Assembly: GCF_014132355.1 (NCBI RefSeq)
Contig: NZ_BLZO01000135.1
Span: 1 to 44,681 of the forward strand
DNA: 44,681 nucleotides
Source: Okeania sp. KiyG1
Lineage (GTDB): Bacteria > Cyanobacteriota > Cyanobacteriia > Cyanobacteriales > Microcoleaceae
Direction: 5' to 3'
Within the stretch, counting starts at the first letter, position 1. Each line of letters opens with the position of its first letter. The notes under the pieces were generated by a model, which was not told the origin of the DNA, did no database searches, and saw only the letters and a list, made by a program, of their open reading frames with translations. A program made the position numbers and the translations under genes. Shown one piece after another: positions 1-7,696 of this stretch.

Positions 1-282
1 TAAAAATAGATTTAATTAGCAACTGATTAACTGCATAAATAAAACTTTGATTTGTACGTCCACCTAGATATTTGAGAATCAGAATGGAATGATAGACCAC
101 GTCTGAAAATATTTAATTGACTGAAGTTGGTCTAGGGAGGTCTGAAAGGAGAAATTCTAGGGTGTTTTTTTGTAATTCAAGGTCTAGTATGAAGAGGCAA
201 TATGGAAGAATTAAAGAATATCAAACCATAAGTTTTCTTTTAGTTTTGAGTGTCAACAAGTTATTTTAAGGAGAATTAAATC
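1..282. other. Leader region before the peroxiredoxin gene
   Basis: AT-rich non-coding sequence with no credible open frame. It should hold the promoter of the peroxiredoxin gene, but I see no promoter hexamers I would defend. A purine-rich AAGGAG at about 268-273 is the ribosome binding site of the next gene. Confidence 0.4.
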
Positions 283-882
283 ATGACAGACGAATGCCTG
301 CGTGTGGGCCAGGAAGCCCCAGATTTCACTGCTACAGCTGTAGTAGATCAGGAATTCGAGACAATTCAACTGTCTGATTATCGTGGTAAGTATATAGTTT
401 TATTCTTCTATCCCTTGGACTTTACTTTTGTTTGTCCAACAGAAATTACGGCATTTAGCGATCGCTACAAAGAGTTTGAGTCACTTAACACTGAAATTTT
501 AGGAGTTTCAGTAGACAGTGAATTTTCACATTTAGCTTGGATTCAAACAGATCGTAAATCTGGTGGAGTTGGAGATCTTAACTATCCACTATTATCTGAC
601 ATTAAGAAAGAAATTAGTTCTGCCTATAATGTCTTAGACCCAGAAGCAGGTATTGCTCTGCGTGGTTTGTTCATTATTGATAGAGAAGGTATTATTCAAC
701 ACGCCACGATTAATAATCTTGCTTTTGGTCGTAATGTTGATGAAACCTTGCGTACTCTACAAGCTATTCAGTATGTACAGGCTAACCCAGATGAGGTTTG
801 CCCTGCAGGTTGGAAACCAGGAGATAAAACTATGAATCCCGATCCAATCAAATCTAAGGAATTCTTTGCAGCTGTTAAATAA
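283..882 (+). CDS. Typical 2-Cys peroxiredoxin (AhpC/TSA family)
   Basis: Thiol peroxidase that reduces H2O2 and organic hydroperoxides in the cytosol; cyanobacterial members are usually recharged by thioredoxin. The 199-aa product has the usual length. The peroxidatic cysteine is Cys51 in FTFVCPTE and the resolving cysteine is Cys173 in EVCPAGW, which defines the typical 2-Cys class. The loop reads [13 protein letters not shown] and the tail ends SKEFFAAVK. The two elements linked to overoxidation sensitivity in this family are GGLG and a C-terminal YF; here they appear as GGVG and FF, so sensitivity could be retained or altered. ATG at 283 is preceded by AAGGAG about 9 bases upstream, which fixes the start. 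The gene stands alone and is followed by a long hairpin. Confidence 0.95.
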   Translation: MTDECLRVGQEAPDFTATAVVDQEFETIQLSDYRGKYIVLFFYPLDFTFVCPTEITAFSDRYKEFESLNTEILGVSVDSEFSHLAWIQTDRKSGGVGDLNYPLLSDIKKEISSAYNVLDPEAGIALRGLFIIDREGIIQHATINNLAFGRNVDETLRTLQAIQYVQANPDEVCPAGWKPGDKTMNPDPIKSKEFFAAVK

Positions 883-929
883 ATTGATTTAGGCAGACTA
901 TAAAGTACCTACATAATTAACAAAAATGT

Positions 930-978
930 CAACTCCGACACTTTCTTAGATATTCTAGTTCTAAAAGTGTTGGAGTTG
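930..978 (+). terminator. Long hairpin after the peroxiredoxin gene
   Basis: Arms CAACTCCGACACTTT (930-944) and AAAGTGTTGGAGTTG (964-978) pair over 15 bases with one G:T wobble. It begins about 48 bases after the stop codon. No clean T-run follows, so it may be a terminator or a 3' stabilising hairpin. Confidence 0.55.
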
Positions 979-1042
979 TAAGTTTAGAGGATATTTCAAC
1001 ACATTAAAATTTTGAGTTTTAACTTTTAAATTAATCAATATT

Positions 1043-1606
1043 ATGCTAACTTCCTATGATTTTAGAGGTTTAATAAATCAACGTTTTTTCAAAATTTATT
1101 ACCTATTCCACCTATTAATAGTTTGGATAACGGAAAAAGAACGCCAGATTTTGAATTGCCAGATATCACAAATGGTAGATTAGTTCGTTTATCAGATTAT
1201 TGGGGGGTAAAACCTGTAATAGTTGCTTTGACTCGTATATTTACTGAGAAACAGTATTGTCCATTTTGTTTTCCTCATATTTTAGCTTTAAATAATAATT
1301 ATGAAAAATTTTAGAGCGGGAGTAGAAATATTAATGATTACGAGTACAGATAGGGAACAAAGTAAGGTTGTTGTCAGCGATCTAAGTTTAAAAATGCCTT
1401 TGCTGAGTGATTCTAGTTGTCAGGTATTTAAAAATTATCGAGTCGGTCAAGCTTTAGGAGCACCTCTGCCAGGACAATTTGTATTAGATAAACAAGGTAG
1501 ACTTAGTTATAAACATTTGTTTTCTTTTCTAGATCATAATGCTAGTGTTGAGGATTTATTTGATGTTTTAGATAATTATATAGTTGAGCAAAATGACTAT
1601 TCGTAG
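1043..1606 (+). pseudogene. AhpC/TSA peroxiredoxin-like gene with two frameshifts
   Basis: Three overlapping frames read as one thioredoxin-fold peroxidase-like protein of about 187 aa. ATG at 1043 gives MLTSYDFRGLINQRFF. The frame then moves at the T6 run near 1085 (one base missing) to ...LLPIPPINSLDNGKRTPDF. It moves again at the TTTT run near 1310 (one base extra) to ...RAGVEILMITSTDREQ. The two shifts cancel. A CPFC motif sits where the active-site cysteine is expected, and APLPGQFVLDKQGRL is typical of the family's last strand. Both breaks lie in homopolymers, so sequencing error is as likely as true decay. It lies just downstream of a genuine peroxiredoxin but is not a close copy of it. 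Confidence 0.7.
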
Positions 1607-1641
1607 CTGAATTATTTCTTAGTGCAAATAACTCTATTTTT

Positions 1642-1676
1642 GTAAGCATTCCGCAGGAAATGCTTACCTATTTTTT
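1642..1676 (+). terminator. Intrinsic terminator-like hairpin
   Basis: GTAAGCATT (1642-1650) pairs with AATGCTTAC (1659-1667) around CCGCAGGA, followed by a T-rich tract, placed 36 bases after the frameshifted peroxiredoxin-like gene. A related GTAAGCATTCCGCAGGAAAT occurs near 2497 without the second arm, so this hairpin also belongs to a dispersed repeat. Confidence 0.55.
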
Positions 1677-1770
1677 ATAGACTAATCTCGCAGGTAAATT
1701 TAGCCTGTGGTGTTGAAATATAGTCTGATACCCTATTATACCATTTTGATAAATTTTTGTTACCGAATAA

Positions 1771-1797
1771 TTAATAATTAATAATTAATAATTAAAT
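1771..1797. repeat. Heptad tandem array, unit TTAATAA
   Basis: About four units of TTAATAA, the last decaying to TTAAATA. Confidence 0.85.
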
Positions 1798-1890
1798 AAT
1801 TCGCGCCTTGAAGCCTCCCTTGATCGGGGAAATAAAGAAATAATATTTCCTTATATTCAATTCCGTAACGGTTAAAACCCGAGGTAATTA

Positions 1891-1918
1891 TCAATTATCC
1901 ATTATCAATTATCAATTA
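1891..1918. repeat. Heptad tandem array, unit TCAATTA
   Basis: Four units: TCAATTA, TCCATTA, TCAATTA, TCAATTA. Confidence 0.85.
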
Positions 1919-2230
1919 ATGAAAAATAGCTAGAGGATTTTTGGTTGTGCAGAGCGTAAAGTGTGGGATAAGTAAGTAGGGCAGGTCAATATAATCTAAA
2001 AGCACTGATATATCAAGCTTGAGCGCATTTTTGTCGCGGAGGGGGTGCAAATTTTTCAGCCTTTAAGACTAAAAAGTTAGGACGGGTGAGAGACACTTCC
2101 CAAAAAGATGCAGGTACAATTATTCCTCCTACTTTCGAGCGTCTTCCCACAGGAACCAACTTCCCACGCTCCCCACACTTCCTTGACGCACTACCAATTA
2201 TTCCTCCTACTTTCTCAGCTCTCCCCACCC

Positions 2231-2302
2231 TCCCCACAGGAACCACCCTCCCCACAGGAACCACCCTCCCCACAGGAACCACCCTCCCCACAGGAACCAC
2301 AC
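2231..2302. repeat. 18-bp tandem repeat, four copies
   Basis: Units of TCCCCACAGGAACCACCC begin at 2231, 2249, 2267 and 2285; the last ends CACAC. A diverged forerunner (CTTCCCACAGGAACCAAC) lies near 2145 between two copies of ATTATTCCTCCTACTTTC. The period is a multiple of three, so both strands show Pro/Thr- or Val/Gly-rich frames; these are artefacts of the repeat. Confidence 0.9.
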
Positions 2303-2337
2303 TTTCTTGACGCACAACCGGATTTTTTAAGAGTCAA

Positions 2338-2373
2338 CCCACCCCTAACCCCGACCGTGGAGGGGAGGGGAAG
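2338..2373. repeat. C-rich hairpin repeat (family H), copy 1
   Basis: CCCACCCCTAACC followed by GGAGGGGAGGGG. Related copies are near 19865, 33150, 37683 and 43982. Confidence 0.65.
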
Positions 2374-2940
2374 TCAGGAGGACCGAGTTAGAATGAATAG
2401 CTTGTATGCCATTTCTTAGTTCATAACTTATCTTATTAGTCAAAGGAACATCTCCTATAAAGTCTTTTGATCGCCCTTATTATTCGTAACATTCGTAAGC
2501 ATTCCGCAGGAAATACTGACTAATATTCTTTTTAAATTGGTATTATGCCATTTTGATAAATTTTTGTTACAAATGGTAGGGAGGTTGCATAAGGGCGTCC
2601 GTATATCAGAGGGAAGAAATAAGAAGGAAGAGGGAGTAGATATTGAAAAAAAGGTAAAAATGATTAGAGATAGCTATATAAAATAAATTGGAACAGCTAT
2701 TTTTAAGTATCTCCGTTCAAAATGCACTTTTTATAGCATTCTTTTTTTTACTGGTATTAGTCATATGCTCAAATTTTATACTGCAAATATTGCCAATTTT
2801 CATTATGGTTAAGTATCTTAGTTTTTCTGAGAAGAAGATAACTAAAATATCATTTATCTATTCAAGGAATTGAATGAATTTTATTATTTTTAGTTGCATC
2901 AGTTTTGAAAATTTTTAAGATATAAGAAAAGATAATAATT

Positions 2941-3203
2941 TTTTACCGAGAAATTGTGGTCTAAAACCTACCCTTTTAAAGGGATAAAAAAGAGAATATT
3001 CCTTATGTCAAGCCTCCTTATTGCAGAGGTACTGTTTTGCTAGCGCACAACTTTCCTAACGGAATGAAGGGCGCAAACGTTAACGCCCGCGACATGTTTG
3101 CGGAGCATGACAAACGGAAAGCGTAGCTCCTCCGGAGGAGGCTAACTGATAACTGTTAACGCAGTTCCTCCGGAGGAGGCTAACTGATAACTGAAATGAC
3201 TTC
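2941..3203 (+). repeat. Composite heptad-tailed repeat (family A) with palindromes
   Basis: Starts TTACCGAGAAATTGTGG and continues through ACCCTTTTAAAGGG, AGAGAATATTCC and CCTCCTTATTGCAGAGGTAC, all of which recur in the same order (inverted) at 25622-25735 and 28502-28640. The distal part has two TCCTCCGGAGGA palindromes (near 3130 and 3169), each followed by GGCTAACTGATAACTG. An extra segment with CGTTAACGCCCGCG separates the two parts. Confidence 0.7.
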
Positions 3204-3434
3204 TGCTATCTGCATAAGTATTTTTACACACAGTAAAATTTATATATCGAGGATGACTATATATGAAATTGTAAAATATTTACTTCCTTAGCGCAAGACT
3301 TTGCTAAATCCTAAAAATATAAATATTTTGTCTATAATAATATGTATTTTTCACAAAAAATATAGATTTAGTGATTTTTAACTAGGATAAATAAATTATA
3401 AAAAATAATTATAAATTTAAGAGATATTGATATT

Positions 3435-5866
3435 ATGCACCCAAATTCTTTATCTGATTCAGAATTAATATCTGAAAAGAAATTTTCTAAAATTTTGGCA
3501 GAAATATCTCTCAAAATTCGCCAATCATTGGAGTTAGACTATATCCTCAATACTGCTGTAGCAGTAGTACGAGATTTACTCAATGTTGACCGTGTTTTTA
3601 TATATAAATTTCAACCAGATGGTAGTGGTATTGTTGAAGTAGAATCAGTTAGCTATCAATCAAGATCGATAATTAATGAAGTTCTGTATGATCCATGTTT
3701 TAAAGAAGATTTAATCAATCTTTATAAACTTGGTCGTGTGAGTTCAGCTACAGACATTACTAACAGTAATCTGCCAACTTGTTATGTAGAATTATTACTC
3801 AGATTTCAAGTACGATCTATATTAGTAGTACCTATTTTACAAGGAGACGATCTATGGGGATTATTAATTGCTCATCACTGTATTGATGCTAGAGAATGGC
3901 AAAATTCAGAAATAGAATTACTACAACAATTATCAGTGCAAATGGCAATTGCTATTCGACAAGCAGAACTTTATCAACAACTGCAACAAGAATTGAAGCA
4001 ACGTCAGCAGGCAGAAACTAAACTAAGAGAAGTTAATAAACAATTAAAAGCAAAACTTACAGAAAATAAAATATACGCAGATATAGTTAAAAATATGCAA
4101 GTTGGTTTGCACGTTTGGCAGATGGAAGACCTGAATGATGTTAGTAGTTTTAGATTAAAAGCGACTAATCCTGCTGTTACTCATTTAACTGGATATGAAG
4201 AAAAAGAAATAATGGGCAAGCGAATTAGTGAATGTTTTCCTCACTTATTAAAGACTGACTTACCAGAAATTTATGCTGAAGTTATTCATTCGGGAAAAAA
4301 TAGAGATTTGGGTGAAATTGAATATTTTGAACAACGAATTCCTCATAGTATTTTTGCAGTAAAAGCCTTTCCTTTGCTGAATAATTGTGTGGGTATATTA
4401 TTTGAAAATGTGACAGTTCGTCAAGAAACAGAAAATGAGCTGAAAAGACAAAAAAAAGTCATGCAAATGTTGACTACAATGAATCCTGATGGAATTTTAA
4501 TTGTTGATACAGAAGGTGTAATTCAATTTGTTAATCCTGCAGGAGCATTGCTTTTTGGTCGTACAGAAGATGAACTAATTGGAAAAGCTTTTGGGTTTCC
4601 TTTAGTTGTGGGAGAAAGAGTAGAAATAGAGATAGTCAGACCATTGAATGAATTGCGCGTAGAAATAGGAATGGCTGAAATGCGACTTGGCAATATAATT
4701 TGGGAAGGAAAAAAAGCTTATCTTGCCTCTTTTAGAGATATTACTGAACGAAAACGTACAGAGAAAACCTTACGAGAAATGAATGAAGCGATCGCTCAAG
4801 AAATTCAGGAAAGAGAGCAAGCACAAAATCAATCTCAAGAAGCTAATAAAAAATTAACAAATTGGGTCAAAGCTTTAGAAAGTCGGAATCAAGAAATTAC
4901 CTTACTAAATAACATGATTGACTTACTTCAAGCTTGCTTTACTGTTGAAGAAGCTTGTCAAGTTATTCTGCCATTAATTCAAAATTTATTTCCCAATACT
5001 TATGGATCGGTATTTAAAATTAGTGATTCAAGAATGTTAGTTGAAGCCATTGCAAATTGGGGAGCAAAAATACCAGAAGAAACACTTTTTTCCCCCCATG
5101 AATGTATTGCTTTACGTCGGGGAGAAGTTCATTTTGTAGAGGATACTCAAACAGCTTTAACTTGTAAACATCTGCCACAACCATTACCTAAAACAACATT
5201 ATGTATACCGATTATGGCACAAGGCCAAGCCATTGGAGTTATTTCATTTTATTATCAAGAAAAACAAAAATCACAAAAGAAGAACATCAATTAGCGATAA
5301 CATTAGCTAAACAATTTGGACTAGCTTTAGCCAATCTCAAATTACAGGAAACTTTGAAAATTCAAAGCATTCGTGACCCTCTAACTGGATTATTTAATCG
5401 CCGTTACTTAGAAGAATTTCTGAATAGAGAAACTTACCGAGCTATTAGAACTGAAAAGCCTATTGGTATAATTATGATTGATGTAGATCATTTTAAAAGG
5501 TTTAATGATGAATTTGGTCATGCTGCTGGAGATATTATTCTCAAAAATTTAGGCTCTTTTTTAAAACAGAATGTTAGAGATTATGACATAGCTTGTCGTT
5601 ATGGTGGGGAAGAACTAATTATGATATTACCAGGAAGTTCTTTAGAAAGCACCGCAAAAAGAGCCGAACAAATCAGGAAAGAAATCAAACAATTATCTGT
5701 AGAATATGATGGTATACTGCTAAGTTCTATTACTGTTTCTTTAGGAGTTGCTTGCTTTCCCGAACATGGCAAAACTGGGGAAAAGGTGATTCAAGCTGCT
5801 GATGCTGCTCTTTATCAGGCTAAGTATGAAGGACGTAATCGAGTTGTAGTAGCTCCAAATTCTTGA
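3435..5866 (+). CDS. DXCF-cyanobacteriochrome GAF / PAS / PAS / GAF / GGDEF diguanylate cyclase, frameshifted
   Basis: Predicted light-sensing c-di-GMP synthase. The first frame (3435-5294, 619 aa) has GAF1 (about 15-180), a short coiled coil, two PAS domains (about 210-340 and 345-440), a second coiled coil and GAF2 (about 495-610). GAF1 has DPCF with Cys88 and TCYVELLLRFQV with Cys116. This is the second-cysteine DXCF motif plus the canonical bilin cysteine, 28 residues apart as in TePixJ. The GGDEF domain follows in the -1 frame and ends at 5866. It has RDPLTGLFNRRYLEE, the active site RYGGEEL and an RDYD inhibitory site five residues before it, so it looks catalytic and product-inhibited. 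The frames join at AAAAACAAAAA (5260-5270), where one base seems lost. The join is frameshift, slippage or sequencing error. Signalling direction and colour are unknown. Confidence 0.85.
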
Positions 5867-5883
5867 ATATTTTATTTATAGCA

Positions 5884-5918
5884 GGTAACAGGTAACAGGC
5901 AACAGACAACAGGCAACA
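5884..5918. repeat. Heptad tandem array, unit GGYAACA
   Basis: Five units: GGTAACA twice, then GGCAACA, GACAACA, GGCAACA. The same unit recurs at 17857-17891. Confidence 0.9.
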
Positions 5919-6062
5919 GTGGGAAAAACATTGCCCAGTCTAAAATTCATAAATTGAAACTAAATTTCCTAGAAATTTTGTTGGAAATCATTATAAGCTT
6001 CAGGTAAGTGGGAAACCACCGTCCTTTAAGCGAAGGTAAAAAATGGGTATTTTAATATTCCA

Positions 6063-6933
6063 ATGTCTAGGAAATTCAAGGCTGAATATAGTGCAGTTAA
6101 AATCCCCTTTCCAGAAAGATTAGTAGGTAAACATCTCAAGGAAGTTAGAATAATTCCTAGATATGATGCTAGGTTTTTTGAAAGCGTAGCTCCTCCACAG
6201 GAGGCAGTAGAATTTATTACAGAAGAACAACCACAACCAAAAGTAAAGTCTGACAATGCTTTAGCAGTAGACCTTGGTCTAGACAATAAGCGCAACTTGT
6301 GTATCAAACACTGGGTCATCATTTATTTTAGACGGTAGAAAACTTAAATCAATCAACCAGTGGTACAACAAAGAAAAATCGCTTATTGCAGTCTATAAAA
6401 GATAAACAAGGCATCAAAGGTTTAACCAAAAAGCAAGTTAGTATTACGGTAAATCGAAACAATAAAGTTAGGGATTACTTCAATAAAGCAGCTAGATATT
6501 TAATCAACTGGTGTACTGAAAACAAGATATTTACTTTACTATTGTTGTCGGTGTTAATCACCGAATCAAACAAAATATCAATTTAGGTAAAAAAACTAAC
6601 CAAAAGTTTGTACAAATACCACACCATAGTTTCAGGTTTAAGCTAAAAACTATGTGTGATAGATATGGATTAACCTATATAGAACAAGAAGAATCTTATA
6701 ACTCTAAAGCTAGTTTTTTAGACGGCGATCAGTTACCTGTTTACAATACTGATAATCCAAGTGAATACAGTTTTAGTGGCAAACGAGTCAAACGTGGTTT
6801 GTATAGAACTAAGCAAAAGAAATTGATAGATGCAGACTGTAATGCTGCTGCCAACATTGGAATCAAAAGCAACCTTATGGGGGTTTACCCCGGACAGATT
6901 AGAGGTATCTTTGGCTATACCATTAAGGGTTAA
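6063..6933 (+). pseudogene. tnpB: TnpB (IS200/IS605 accessory RNA-guided nuclease family), decayed
   Basis: Read across three frames this is a TnpB missing its N-terminal part. RuvC residues are visible in pieces: Asp in [10 protein letters not shown], Glu in YIEQEES and Asp in DADCNAAANIG. The run from SYNSKASFLDGD to KRVKRGLYR is typical of a TnpB subgroup without zinc-binding cysteines. Lesions: shifts near 6300, near 6380 and near 6535, where ACTTTACT looks like a 5-nt duplication. A 24-nt in-frame palindromic insert lies at 6183-6206, splitting RFFE from VEFITEE. The gene cannot make a full protein. Confidence 0.85.
6183..6206 (+). repeat. Palindromic 24-nt insert inside tnpB (family F)
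   Basis: AGCGTAGCTCCTCCACAGGA followed by GGCA, with hairpin CCTCC-ACA-GGAGG. It adds SVAPPQEA without changing frame. Nearly the same string with TCCTCCGGAGGA lies at 3116-3140. Confidence 0.75.
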
Positions 6934-6987
6934 ATTTGACGTGGATTTATCCGGGCAAATTTATGACCCTTAAGAATCCACGCGGAT

Positions 6988-7173
6988 TTATTGATCCCGT
7001 GGAGTGTCAAAAGAGGTTTGAGGAAATACATTTATATTACGATCAGAATAACGAGTAATGGCCAATAAAGGTAGTGTCAGAGTCAGTACAGCGATCGCAC
7101 ATCCCAAAATATTTGCAATCCTTTGAGGAGGTTCATCGTCCGAGTAACTGACAGGTTGACTATCTGATTCCAT
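6988..7173 (-). CDS. Small single-pass membrane protein, unknown function
   Basis: 61 aa with a polar acidic N-terminus (MESDSQPVSYSDDEPP) and one transmembrane segment, about residues 21-40 (ILGCAIAVLTLTLPLLAI), then a basic turn. I do not recognise a family. The last codons (D T P R D Q and stop) lie inside the right end of the neighbouring IS200/IS605 remnant, so the native C-terminus has been replaced. It is next to and on the same strand as the 120-aa gene and the cyclase upstream, at spacings of about 100 and 60 bases, so co-transcription is possible. No clear ribosome binding site is seen. Confidence 0.5.
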   Translation of the reverse strand: MESDSQPVSYSDDEPPQRIANILGCAIAVLTLTLPLLAITRYSDRNINVFPQTSFDTPRDQ

Positions 7174-7271
7174 ATTAAAAAAGCTTCTAAAAACTTAAAA
7201 TTGTTAGTAGTAATACTGAGTAGCAATACAAGTTGTATTATTATAATGGAGATTGCTCTAAACTTTTATTG

Positions 7272-7634
7272 TTAAAAACTACGATTTTTTTCAGTAACTT
7301 TGTCCCTAATCTCTTGAGCTGTTTGTGCCAGTACAAGAGATCTTTGACCCATACTTACAGGTAGTCTAGGTATATCTGCCAAAGAAGCACGAGATAAATC
7401 CAACAAAAGTTGACGGACTTTTTCTACCCATTCTAAAGAATCTGGAGGAATAACTTGGCCATCAGCTTTTTCTTGAATAGTTTTTGCTTTCTGTGCTAGT
7501 GGTAGAGCTTTGTCTGCAAGATTTTCTGGTAGTTTAGGCTTATCCGACAAGGAATTACGGACAACTTCAAACAATAATTGATGAACCTGATCTATCCACT
7601 CAGTATCTGAGTAGTGGGAATTTAAATTAGTCAT
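7272..7634 (-). CDS. Conserved two-repeat helical protein, unknown function
   Basis: 120 aa from ATG at 7634; an in-frame TTG at 7655 would add seven residues but is weaker. The protein is two copies of a roughly 45-aa unit. The first has EWIDQVHQLLFEVVRNSLSD ... KLPENLADKALPLAQKA and the second EWVEKVRQLLLDLSRASLAD ... RLPVSMGQRSLVLAQTA. Each is predicted to form two or three amphipathic helices, and no catalytic motif is seen. It lies 62 bases downstream of the CyaB-type cyclase on the same strand, so it may be co-transcribed with it. Function is unknown. Confidence 0.75.
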   Translation of the reverse strand: MTNLNSHYSDTEWIDQVHQLLFEVVRNSLSDKPKLPENLADKALPLAQKAKTIQEKADGQVIPPDSLEWVEKVRQLLLDLSRASLADIPRLPVSMGQRSLVLAQTAQEIRDKVTEKNRSF

Positions 7635-7696
7635 AACTAGGGCTAGTTTTTTCAAAATGAGAGCTAAAATTCTATTTTTATTTAGATAGAAATTAT

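Larger units (their letters stand above)
1677..3434. other. Gene-free, repeat-filled spacer
   Basis: About 1.75 kb with no credible gene. It holds two heptad arrays, solo ends of the TACCAATTT-type element (about 1738-1764 and 2532-2576), an 18-bp tandem repeat, a C-rich hairpin repeat and one copy of the composite heptad-tailed repeat. A short hydrophobic frame at 2688-2873 starts with TTG, has no ribosome binding site and is not supported. Confidence 0.6.
6002..7012 (+). mobile_element. IS200/IS605-type element remnant (tnpB only)
   Basis: The left part carries AGGTAAGTGGGAAACCACCG, and the right end is an imperfect hairpin CCACGCGGATTTATTGATCCCGTGG followed by AGTGTCAA. Both modules recur at 38044-38357 bracketing a much shorter element. 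A subterminal hairpin and a TCAA end are typical of cyanobacterial IS200/IS605 right ends. No Y1 transposase (tnpA) is present, so it is not self-mobile. Exact outer borders cannot be fixed because the empty site is unknown. Confidence 0.7.

Noticed and set aside
2013-2419. Overlapping frames on both strands rich in VPVGR or PTGT/SPQEP
   Set aside because: They are translations of the 18-bp tandem repeat, with no start signal and competing frames on both strands.
2688-2873. 61-codon hydrophobic frame
   Set aside because: TTG start, no ribosome binding site, AT-rich composition that readily yields Phe/Ile/Leu-rich frames, no recognisable family.
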